Assembly: GCA_049999765.1 (NCBI GenBank)
Contig: JBNGIQ010007366.1
Location: forward strand, 1 to 40,250
From: Phaeoceros laevis
Lineage: Eukaryota; Anthocerotophyta; Anthocerotopsida; Notothyladales
DNA length: 40,250 nucleotides
Direction: 5' to 3'
This document shows, in pieces, positions 8,021 to 19,190 of the stretch; the stretch's first letter is position 1, and each line of letters opens with the position of its first letter. Below the pieces are notes generated by a model that saw nothing but the letters and a program-made list of their open reading frames with translations, searched no databases and was not told the DNA's origin. Position numbers and translations under genes: made by a program.

Positions 8021-9601
8021 AGCAGCCCTCTGGCTTAAGTAGGTTGGACTAGAAGCCGAAATTAGGGCCGCCATCAGCTCATCTCAACATGCAGCTTGCG
8101 ACGTAGCACCTCAACTGCCAGTGACGCTTATCCCACCAGAGTACGGTCCTGTGGATTAATCTGGAATAACCATCCTGGGGTTCCTTGGACAGCACGCATT
8201 AATCGTTTTGCACCAAGTGGTAGGAACTTCACTCGGAGAAGCTCAGTTTGGGAGTGCTTGACAAATGGCGAAGAGAGTACTTCACAAAAATTTCAGCTGG
8301 AAGGATTTATTACACCTCTAGAGTCTACACTCTGCTGTGGCTTCCAGGTGCGTGATTGCCGCCCCCGGGCATTTATAAATTCCCCACTTTGATCCGCGAC
8401 AAATCAGATGCACAAACAATGGCAGAAGTGCATGGGACATCGTAAACGATGGTTGTTTTGGATCCACATCGTCCCCATCGGGCCCAGTTCAGCCCGGTTG
8501 CTCAACACGCAAAGAAGCTTCATTTGGCATGTCCCTTCTCTCCCGTGTCAATGGTGCGCCTTCTTAGGAGCTGGAGTGGTGGCCTGTAAAGATGAACTTG
8601 GAAAATCACACACACTGTGGAAGAGGGAACTGTTCGAGCCCCTAACCCCTGCTACAGTTGCACCATGCTGTGACATACCTTGAGATAGGACAGCTTCATT
8701 CTTCCATACACGAGACCTAGGGTGAAAGCTGACACTCTTGCCACCTGCTTGCAGGCACCAAATGCCCGCTGTTAGAATGCAACGACACAAGGACGAGACA
8801 GGCCCGAACTCCCTAATCTGCCTGGGCTCACTCAAAACGCTTTGTCAACAGATCACAAACACTCCAGCTCTTTCTATCGAACAACCCGACACGGTCGATT
8901 GAGAAGAACAATTTTTTACATAACCATAGGATCAGCAGGTGCGGAAGCACGATTGAATCTGGCGCATTCTTCATCAAAGGACTACTCGACGCAATCCGAA
9001 CAGCTCAGCTCCAAACCCGCAAATCAGAACAGCAACGACTCCATAAAAAATCCACAGTAACCGCACCAGTGCCAGAGTGCTTGTGCCGGAATACGGCCCC
9101 GCAATGCCTCCTCCAGCCATAGCTGCGCCCGGATCGATCACTCCCGCCTTCAAATCGGTAGAGGATGGCGCTGCGGTGAAGTTTTAGGGCTCCCGTCCTC
9201 GTGAAATGCTGGAGACTAGGAAAAGAGATAGTACCAAATCGTGATAATTAGGTAGCCCTGTAGGCTTGCCGCCTGTACCCGGAAACCTCGTCTGGAGACA
9301 TTTACATAGAGTCGTATATTTTTCGGGAACCAATTGGATTAATATACAGTGGAGAGCACCAGCGAGTGTCACGAGTAATAATGTCACATGCGGTTGCGGT
9401 GTCCAGGACAAGTTTTTACAAAGCCACCGCCGTCGGTTTTCTGAACTGACAGAAAACTAGAGCAATAAATCAATCTGCACATCATACATCCCTCCAAGCA
9501 TCCAGGCAATCATTTCAAGGAGCACTTGCCGGATTCAACAAGAAAAAAACTCTTAAGCCACCTAGTCATCGAGTTTCTCCACGGCAAATCTGATATCAAC
9601 C
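8021..9601. other. Intergenic stretch between the LEA promoter and the p115 gene 3' end
   Basis: About 1.6 kb. Short frames occur on both strands but none is longer than about 100 codons or resembles a family I know. The right-hand part (about 9200-9600) is AT-richer and probably holds the 3' untranslated region of the golgin gene. Nothing else seen. Confidence 0.5.
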
Positions 9602-12600
9602 TCAGCCGTCATCATCCTCCTGTTCAGCTTCGGCTTCAGGCTCCCCTATGCCTTGTAACAACACATCGACATCCTCTCCAAGCTCTTCCAAACGGTCTCG
9701 TAGCTTTTGTACTTTGCTTTCCTCTTGGCCCAGGCAGACCATCAAATCACTCAAGTCTGCTTCACTCTCCTTGATAGCCTCTTGATGTCCTTTTTCATAG
9801 GCTGCTTTGAGGTCCTCCTCAGATGGTTGCAATGAAATGCCGCCATCTTCAAGAGCCTTGCGCAAATCTTTGACTTCGCTTTCTAACCTGAAATTTTCCT
9901 GTTCGAGTGAGTTATATGCTGCTGATAGACTTTGTAGCTCGGTCTCTTGCTTGGTCAGAAGCTGCTTATATGAGCTTATCTCAGCTTCAAGCTGCCGCTT
10001 TTCTTCCCTTGCAACTTCTACCAGGTGCTGGTTTTCTTGTACCTGCTGCTTCAAAGTTTCGGCCTCAGTGTTGGATAAGAACGAGTCCCCAGTTGCGCGC
10101 AAGAGACCCCTTTTACTAGTCTTCAAGTTGTTGTCTGCTGCTTCTGCATCTCCCTCTCCCCGGCCGCTGCTCACCAGCAAATCATCAGCTAGTGCAGAAT
10201 TTCTTTCCAGCAAATCCTGCAAGGGGTGGCACGCAATGATCTCAGAAGAATGGCTGTACCCATCTGATAAGGGTAAGCTTCAGACAGCAGACAACAGGCC
10301 AGGCTACAGCTGTAAAACTATGCGAAGTACCTGCACTTCACGTGCTTGACTCTTCAATGCAGATCTAAGGCGTCCTATGTACTCCGTGTCTTGCTCCCCA
10401 TCCTTCCTTTCAAAGCCCTCCAGCTCCACACTAGCTCTGCTTTTGGGATGTGCAAACAGTTCAACAATACGCTCCCTAATGATTGGTTCTAGTGTCTTGA
10501 TGGCTGCAACAAATTCGGCATCATAGAAAGTGGTGACCACCGGCTCAGCATAACCATTGCTTGCAGCACCAGTTGCTAGTCCACTATCGATGGCATCAGG
10601 CAGCCCATCTCCAGCAGCTGCACTGGCTGCATTTGATCGAGTCAATGGCTTGGGTAGCCGTGACGCCGAGGCAGCTGAAATAAACAGTCCACTTTTTTGC
10701 ATCTGTTCCCATCGTGAAAAATATGTGGTGAGCCCAACTCTTTGACTGATCACATCTACTACCATGGACGCATCCTTCGATCCTTCACCTGTGTTATAAA
10801 CAATGCACTCACCCAAAAGGACAGCAGCAAGACCTGCCACATGGACACTTGCTGGTGACCCATGGGTAGAGGTGAGCTCCACCAAGTATGGAAGATGTGA
10901 GGTGGGCTCCAAGAAAGCAGAGACTGCCGAAGGACAATCCGCAAGCCAGGTCACCAACAGCCTCAAGATGACAGGTTGTAGCCACACTTGTCCAGATGGG
11001 GCAGAGTTGTTATAAACGGAAGTGGGTGCGGCTTCTGCAAGGTATCTTACACAACGTGGCATCAGCAGATCAGGTGGCGTGAGGACAGAAGCAGGAATTT
11101 CTAGTGGGATTCGCAGCACCTGCCAAAACAGACAACTACAGTTATGGCCCAATCGCCACGATCATAAATTGAACCTATAGATTAGAGAGAGTCAACGTCC
11201 TATCTAAGTCAATACGACATATCCACAGGGCTGAAATGCAGCAGACCAATCTCATGGGCTGTCACCGTACCCTCTCTTTACACTGCACATTGTCCTTCAG
11301 TATGTGAGAGAGGACACTGGCAGCCCTGCAACTTGCCTGCGAAACGCGAAACAAGAGCCTCAATTAAGAGCCGTCCATGAGAGCCAGTTCACCAGCTTGG
11401 TTTCTTTACGTGCTTATGTTTCTTTGCAAATACACCAAGAGAGAAAAGCCAAGTGCTACCGAAATACAGAGATTTGAAATGATTGTGTTGTCACCACCTC
11501 AAGACTGCTCCGGCCATCGCTGGAGATAAGGGCTTGTACAAGCATACTGCACGTTGACATCTTCTTGTAAGTACAGAACAGTGCAAAAAAACTCAAAGCT
11601 TGGGCATCAGGCAATCATGCAGTCCTTGCTGAAGAGAATGTATATTGGACAACCTGCCAAATGATATGTGTCTTTCATCTTGTCCCGCCTTACTACTTCG
11701 CAGGTTGGCTTGTGGCAAGGGCGTGAGGGTAGAAGCAAGCATGGTCTGTCCATCTGGATTACCCTGGTGAGGACGACAAGAACACATCACCCAAAGTCAC
11801 CTTAACCTCCGGAGCAACGATTGAGATTGAATGAAGGATAGGAACTGTAGTGAAATAAGAACCTTGCCTGGCAGAAGCTCTTAAAAACATATTCTGCAGA
11901 GATACAGACACTCAAATGGGGTGTCCTCAAAAGAATTCTGAGTATACGATTCAATGCTGGCTCTGAATCTTGATCTTGTCCAACAGCCTTGCTAGCCAGC
12001 AAATCCCTGTTGACAGGATGTGCCACTACGAGATCACCGATACACCTCAGGGCCTGTGATATTGCCATTGTCCATAGCCAACAATTGACAGTCAGGTAAA
12101 TTTGCTACTGCGTTTAAGTAGGTACACTCAAAGACTGTGTTTTGTACAAACCGATGAACAGATGGCAACAGTTGACACCCTGCCCTCTGCACACAATGCT
12201 AGTAATATGTCGAGCAGCTGATTCTGTAACATCGCAAAAAGCGCGGAGAGTCAACATTACCCACTACACACTGTGTATACGCAATATCCAGAAACAAACA
12301 GCAACCAGGAACTGCTTGCTGACAAAGCAGACCCTTGTAGACTGTTAGAATGTACCAACCTGAGCAAGGATCGTTTGGTTGGCAACAATGTTCGCATCCT
12401 TGCCAGGCTCAGCATTTGAGCCTCCAGCCAGTAATAAAGTGACAGTCTCCAGAGCGCATAGCATGTTTACCGCCTGTCTTAACTCAAACCAATCAATTCG
12501 AGCTATTGCCCTAGATAAAGACAAACTAATTTAGCCTGGGATAACCTTTACATTCTGCTCTCTGTACCTTCTGGTCAGTTAGCCCATCCGAAGTGCCTTT

Positions 12601-15172
12601 CCGTAATTTTAGAAGGGATACTACTTGTTGCAGACCCAGTGTCTCACGCAGAAAGATCTGAATAAAAACGACTTTCCTAAGTACATCCTCCAAACGAACA
12701 AGTTGCAAATCACGACTTCACAAGAGTACACACCTGGTTAGAGGGATTACTTCGCAGAAGATTGTTCAGAAGCTCTAAACAATCCTGATTCAATAATGGG
12801 AACAAGTTAAACCCACGTTCACTCCGCCAGTAATGTGGCTGATGAACCCTGTGCGCAACTGAAGAAAGACAACCACACATGCATGTTACCTGGACAATAA
12901 TCCCACCGTCTGCTGCACCTTCCTCTCTAATGATGTTGAAGATGCGCTCAAATGCACCTTCAAAAACGACGATCTTTTGAATTTCCTGCAGTTTTGGAGT
13001 CCAGAGCAGCCAGTGCAAAGGTGGAACATAGCATCAGCGAAAAAGCCCTCACTAGGGTTATACGTACAGGTATGTGGGACCTGCACCTGGATAGAATTGA
13101 AATAAGTGTGCATACCTCAGCTGCCCTTGTCAGGTACGTCAATAGCAGCAAAGCTTCATTCCGAATTATCTGTGCAAGGGATCAATAAGGTACACAGCAT
13201 CAGCACAGAGGAGGGCAGTCGCTGTCATTGAAGTCCTCATACTAATGGCAAATTTGAAGCACAAGATTTACAGTCCTAACAATACCAACAGACGAAGGTA
13301 AGGAGGACATGCTGGATCCGGAGATTGTCCTTCTTGACCTCCACAAGAGTGCAAAGCAGGTATTGAAAACAGGAGAGTCTTACCTCGAGATCAAGTAGCA
13401 TGTCCATGAGACGTGTGATACCATGTGGAGTTGCTAAAATAGCTTCCTGCAACCTTCACAAGCACTAACCATGAGACTTAACATGCACAACTCAAACCAG
13501 GACAGAGTCCTACAAGTATTACAATTCACATGGGAAGCACCAACCTTTCTGAGCAGTTCGTTAGAAGAACTGTCAGCAGTTGTAGCGTATGAAAACGGAC
13601 ATAAAAATCCTCTTCATCCTACACAAATTGGACAGCTCACATAAGAATAAGAATCATGACACTGAGAACTGATACCATTCAGGTTACTCTCTATCCAATA
13701 ACCATATATATGAACTTGAAATTGTACCAGGAGACTCAAGACTAAAGGTATACTCCCCGGCTCCCTTGAAAATAAATCTGAGTTGACAAGGGCAGGTTGA
13801 ACTTCATTTTTCTCATCCTGAGAACCTGGTGCTGCGCTCAATGCATTTATTAAAGTCTCCAACGCCCCTCTCACCTGCCAAAACAGAGCTCTTCGCCAAT
13901 TGAGCCAGGATTGGACATAATTATCACATGTACAAGTTACTCCACAACAGGTCACTTGTATGTGAAACTCTGGAGAAACCACAGGACTGAAGAGAAAGAC
14001 CAAAGTTGTATAATTTTATGGGCCATGCAAGCTTCTAGGTTGTGCATGCAGTACTCCTAATTCAGTCGAGAGTATCTTAGATAAAACAGGACGTTCATTG
14101 CTCCTCAGCTGCATGATGTTCTCAGCAAGGAGTTCTCAGAAATTAGAACGAAAATTTCTCCAGTCATCACAGGAGCTCTGCCTAGGACCACTGGAAAATT
14201 TCTCCAGTCACCACACGGAGCTCTGTCTAGAATCACATGTCATTACTTCTCTACGTGCACAGCCTCTGGTGTCGAGATGGGAAGCTAAGGGAATTCTGGC
14301 TCTATACATAGTTCTGCATTTACACAGTTCAACTACAACTTACTACAAGTTACTACCCGTCAGGTGTTCAGAGGTACCAACCATTTCCAAATCCTCCCGT
14401 TCTTCTCGCAAAACCGACATCAGTACGGGGAATCCTGCACAAGCCAGGGGAAAATCAGCTGAATCCGACGCATTAGAATTTTGGTGCCGAAGCACAAGGT
14501 GTTTTAGCTCACAAAATGGTGGTGGTGGAGAATCTCGGGACAAAGATGTGCCCTTCATTGCCTGTTTCCAAAGTCTTTCATTCTAAGTTTCTTTTTCTCC
14601 TTTTGTTTCTCACAATTCAATTCCACCTCCCTAAGCCCTCTCCAAAACCCCACCATGCACATTCCAAACACAATGCTTCCCTGTTTTGCAGCTAAGCAAA
14701 TGGGGAATCTCACCCATGGTTCCAAAAGCAAGCTGTGCCGTATGACTTTCAGCCACAGCATTCTGCAACTCCGCCATGGCTGCCCGCCTATCATCAGCAA
14801 GGACGCCATTGCTGATCCTCTCCAGATACTGCTCCACGCCGCTAGATTGGCCAGCTTCCAGAAATTTAGCATCAAGCCAGCTAAAATCCTACGACGACCT
14901 TGACAACCAGATCATCCCTTCGTCCAGATTCTACATGCATACCCGTCATCTTCATCCGGGGTGCGATCTCCATTGCCAAAAACCAGGCCTCCAACCCCCT
15001 GCATGCATGCAATTGTAGCATAAGTACAACCAGTACCTTGAACGCTCAAAATTACACCCAGCTGCTAGTTCAGAACCAGACTCTCTTCCAGCTAAGCATG
15101 TGATGGCGCTGCAATTCTGACCTGAGCCACAGCATTTAAGTTCAGCGACCTCAGTTTGAAAGCCATGGCCAT
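9602..15172 (-). CDS. GC6: Uso1/p115-type vesicle tether (golgin candidate 6, MAIGO4-like)
   Basis: Nineteen exons, all in phase, give 969 residues: 15172-15122, 14998-14943, 14880-14714, 14434-14382, 13874-13728, 13618-13545, 13453-13384, 13169-13116, 12985-12890, 12784-12734, 12657-12568, 12473-12360, 12223-12152, 12053-11868, 11763-11654, 11546-11498, 11336-11271, 11119-10331, 10216-9602. The armadillo-like p115 head spans about 1-700 (GVGGLVFG, DDRRAAMAELQNAVAES, EIQKIVVFEGAFERIF, DCLELLNNLLRS, GQTMLASTLTP). A coiled-coil tail with LMVCLGQEESKVQKL and an acidic end (EQEDDDG) follow. The family tethers ER-derived vesicles to the Golgi; in Arabidopsis MAG4 is needed for storage-protein export. 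Length is near the Arabidopsis 914. The intron after 11868 has a GC-AG donor (CAG|GCAAGG), and exon 13453 uses an AAG acceptor. The gene diverges from SGT1 across 408 bases. Confidence 0.93.
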
Positions 15173-15580
15173 CGTGCCTGTGTGCCACCCGCACTCGGGC
15201 TCGTTCTTACTGGCCTTCTCCGCTGTGCCCCGCCATTGATCCACTCAACAATCCTTCCTTCCTGCCAACTTGCCAAGCGTGTTGTAATTACCCAAAACAC
15301 CATAGATAAATTTCGTTTCCTTTCCTTCCTAGGCTGCTCACCAAATATCCAGATCCACTTGTCCAGTGCGAACGCGACTTATTGAACGACGACTTCAATA
15401 ACCCTGAAAGTGTTCGCGCTTCTTGAACCTTCCAGACTCCAGGGTGACAGGACCTCGTGCAGCAATTAGGCGAACGATCTGCATACTGGATATTGGTGTT
15501 GATGACTTCCCTGGCAGCCGAATGCATCTGATAACGGAGGTCTTAGTCTAGATCGCGTTCTGGAGCGAAGGTTCTGAGAC
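15173..15580. promoter_or_regulatory. Shared divergent promoter region of the p115 and SGT1 genes
   Basis: Only 408 bases separate the two start codons, so both promoters and leaders must lie here unless they overlap the genes. I saw no clear TATA box for either direction, as is usual for constitutive bidirectional promoters. Extent is bounded by start codons, not by mapped transcripts. Confidence 0.6.
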
Positions 15581-17921
15581 ATGGCGGAGGAGTTCGAGAA
15601 GCAGGGTATTGCGGCTTCAGTGGAAGGGGATTCTGAGGAGTCTGTGCGCTTCTTCACGCAGGCCCTGCAGCTTGCGCCTTCCGAGCCCCGCTTGTATGTC
15701 TACAGGGCGGCTGAGTACATCAAGCTTGGGAAATCGTCAGGTATTGAGCTCGGGCTGGCGAGTTGTCAATTTCGAATGTGCACGTGTCTTGCTTCCTCTC
15801 AGATGTATTGCGATTCTTCACTCAATTCTCTGTGAGGTCCATCATAATCGGTGAGCGCTTGGGCAGATGCAATTGCTGATGCGGACAGAGCGATTACATT
15901 GGATCCTTTATTTTGGAAAGCATTTTACCGTAAGGGGTAGGTCACCTTCAGCTGCGAGACCACCCAACTGAGATTTTGTTCTGTAACACGTTTGTTCGCT
16001 TACCTGAATGTAGCTCAAGATTGGTGTCGAACTCGTGTTTGATGGATGATACACAGAGTTGCGTTGCACAAGTTGAAGGAGTACACAAAAGCTAAGGCTG
16101 CTTTTGAAATAGGAGCATCCCTCAATCCAGAATATCCCAAGTTTAAGACCTTGATTGCACTTTGTGATTCGAAGATAAACGGTATTCCTGCTGTACAGCC
16201 ATTGATTCCTCACTCATTTGACTGTGGCTTTCCTGTCGGGTTGGTTTCTCTCTTGGTTGTGGCCATGCAAGATGGCAATCCGTCGCATTCAGGCCGGACG
16301 GGTGACAGACATTTTGAAAAAGGATTACGTGTCTCACGAGTTTCTGTTTGCACTGCTGCAGCCGATGGAGGGAAGGGTGGTCTGCCATCTGGCTTGGAAC
16401 AGCCTAGGAATGGCACGTCTCTGAATCAAACATCATCCGATGTTACCACAGAAAACGCAGTTTCACCAGTGAGTTCCGTCGTGGAGACCTTCTCTGATGA
16501 GGCTTCTTCAGCATACCAAGCGTCAGCAGCTCCTGCAGTTCAGACCCCTGTGCAACCGACGTTCAGGTGTGGCTTCCGCTGTACGTTTCTTAACTCTGCA
16601 GGGTGATTGTGCTTACCAGGCATCTGCATACAGGTTCTCAGAAGGGGTAACTGCGTGCAGCATGTTGTCCGTGATCTGTCCAAGTGCCAAACACTGGTCT
16701 ACTGTGTTATGTTCATTTTTTCGGCCTCTCTTGGGAGTTACTTACTGCTGGGCCATTGGTCGTTTTGGCTTGTAGACACTCTTACTATCAAGGAGCGGGA
16801 TATGTTTCTCTTTCAATATTTGCCAAAGGTCGCAGCAATGAGGATGTGCATGTGGACTTTGGTGAACAAACTGTGAGTGCTTGCAGAATTACAACTTTGT
16901 TGCTCGAGGGATCTCATTCATGGTGGTTTCTAACCTTTGTCTCATCCGTGTGGGCAAGTGTGCTGATGAACCTGCTGTTGGTTTCCTCCAGTTGAGTGTA
17001 GTTATTGCAACTGGGGATGTCACTCCGTACACTCTGCAGTTACGACTCTTTGGTAAGGTGAGACGAAGCCTACCTTCACCTATGCTACCTTTACAGTTCA
17101 TTGTGTTCCATTTCATGCTATTCCTTCTGCCTGACTACGGATTCCATTCCAGATTGCTGTGGCCCAGTGCAAAGTCACAGTTGCAAGTGCCAAGGTGGAA
17201 ATATATTTGGCTAAAGCTGACAATACCCAGTGGAAGCAATTGGAGTATTCCCCTCAAAAGATCCAGCCAGCTGCAGGTATGGGCAGCATTTAAGGGACTA
17301 CCTGAATGGTGCCACTGAAGTCTGTGCAATGTGAGATTCATTTGTGAAGATGAAATTGGCTTCGCCACTTACCAGGTTAGAACATAATGTGGATATGTGC
17401 AGAACCAAAAGTTACGTACCCATCATCTAGCAAGAAGGGTCCAAAGGACTGGGATAGACTGGAGTCAGAAGTAAAAAAGGAGGTCAGATTTTGTACTCAT
17501 CATACTGAACTTGTCACTTTTACCATCAGTAGCAATATGTTGACCCCATAACACCCTGAGGTGTTAACGTGCATGCCTTGTTATACGAAGGTACTGATCG
17601 TGCAGTTTTCTGATGCAACTTCTGACAGGAGAAGGATGAAAAACTGGAAGGTGACGCTGCTCTGAATAAATTATTCCGAGATATATATTCAGGGGCGGAT
17701 GAGGATACGAGAAGGGCAATGAACAAGTCATACGTAAGTTCAGCCATCATATGATGTGGTTCATCAGTATGCGATGAAGTTTATCCATCTAACAAATCTG
17801 GTGAAATGAGCAGGTCGAGTCCAACGGTACTGTTTTATCAACGAACTGGAAGGAGGTTGGCTCGAAACCAGTGGTTGCAAGTCCTCCACAGGGCATGGAA
17901 CCCAAGAAGTGGGAAACCTAG
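15581..17921 (+). CDS. SGT1: SGT1 co-chaperone (TPR-CS-SGS)
   Basis: Ten exons in phase give 379 residues: 15581-15740, 15867-15936, 16057-16181, 16362-16566, 16776-16872, 16992-17057, 17153-17276, 17403-17482, 17629-17733, 17814-17921. Residues 1-118 are the TPR domain ([39 protein letters not shown]). A low-similarity linker follows, then the HSP90-binding CS domain ([32 protein letters not shown]) at about 188-280. The SGS domain ([48 protein letters not shown]) fills the rest to the KKWET end, where most plants have KKWEY. SGT1 works with HSP90 and RAR1 to stabilise immune NLR receptors and with SCF ubiquitin ligases (TIR1, COI1 pathways). Start ATG lies in a clean context and no upstream alternative is in frame. 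Confidence 0.95.
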
Positions 17922-19190
17922 CATGGAGAATCACCAAAGTCGAATGTGGGGTGCATTGCTGGTTCTGGGTAGCCCCACTGTCCTGGCCACGCCATAATCA
18001 TCGCGTGCAAGGAGTTCGGCCGTAGAACTTCTGGGATGTTGGCTCATCATAAGACGCGTTCCAAAGGTGTTACGTACTTTTCTTCTAGCCTGGAATGCTT
18101 GTACTATATATTTAAATTGGGATCTGTTGGGTAACTTGGGTTTTATTTACAAGGATGACAACGAAGCGTGTTTGGAATGTTCCCGCATGTACCGAGGAGA
18201 AAATGTAGTGAGATTCCTGTAGCATAAAATGTAGTGAGTCGGTATTAGTTCCATAGAAGACTCGCTATAAGTTACCGGGTTAGAACGCTGACAGTGGGGA
18301 CGAGCAGCGGATGCTAGCAGGGAGGTGATATACTGTCCTGACCCGGAGAGTCAATCCAATGGCAAGCGTTTGCAAAACCCGATGGATTGTTAGAAGCTCA
18401 CCCTTGGCCTCCACGACGCAACTAATTCAGGCTTCCCACTAGGTCATTCATCCATAGGGCCCGATTCTGCCACTGTCACTTGTTCCGCTCCCGCAATGGC
18501 ATAATTCTAGAGATCTCGTGATCAGGACAGTTACAAAGATGCAAACTCAAGGATGAGCAAACGATCTCCCCAACAGTGGCCCTTGTGTCTTTGCTCCTAG
18601 AATGACCCCATCTTCATCAACGCAAAACTAAAGACGTCTCAGAATCAGAGACGTTTCAGAAAGCTGGACCTGTGGAGTTGGCTCAATGCATGCGGTCAAA
18701 TTGACTGACTTGATTTCCCAAGCTTGATTGGTACACGACGCCAACGATGGTGGTTCCGGTCTTGTGGAATTTGGGCATGTTCACGCCCTGGTTCTCCAGC
18801 ATGGCACCTCTCCGGCGCTAATCAGAAGCTGAAGCCACCATGCCCTTGCTGCTCTCATTCCAGGCCCATCTCTGGGTGCGTCCTCACGTAGTAGGGGACG
18901 TCCAGTTCCAGCTGAAACAGCAGTCTGCTGAACTTTACCGGGCAGCGAATATGATATCTAATCGATAAGCTGTGATTCCGTTAAAAATTAGTGCGACCAA
19001 TTAGTACCACTGTAACCATGGTTAGGGCTCAACACCTAGCCCCCGTTAACTCTGTGTTGCACAGGTTGGCTGGCAAAATCCAAATTTCCTGATTGCAGTT
19101 GCGTGTCTCAGATCTGGGACCGGAACCACTTCCAATCGTAGTGGGGCAGTAGTTTACAGAGTCGCGGGGTGTCTAGTTTGTGCTGGGATC
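17922..19190. other. Intergenic stretch between SGT1 and the succinyl-CoA ligase gene
   Basis: About 1.27 kb. The first 200-300 bases are probably SGT1 3' untranslated region (AT-rich run near 18105-18160). The remainder should hold the promoter of the ligase gene. I found no RNA gene, repeat or coding exon in it. Confidence 0.5.

Noticed and set aside
8360-8385. TATA-like ATTTATAAATTC as the LEA TATA box
   Set aside because: It lies about 500 bases before the start codon and upstream of the ABRE, so its link to the gene is doubtful.
16607-16775. Extra SGT1 exon between the linker and the CS domain
   Set aside because: The exon ending at 16566 joins that starting at 16776 in phase and gives FRHSYYQ, as expected; the sequence between is intron.
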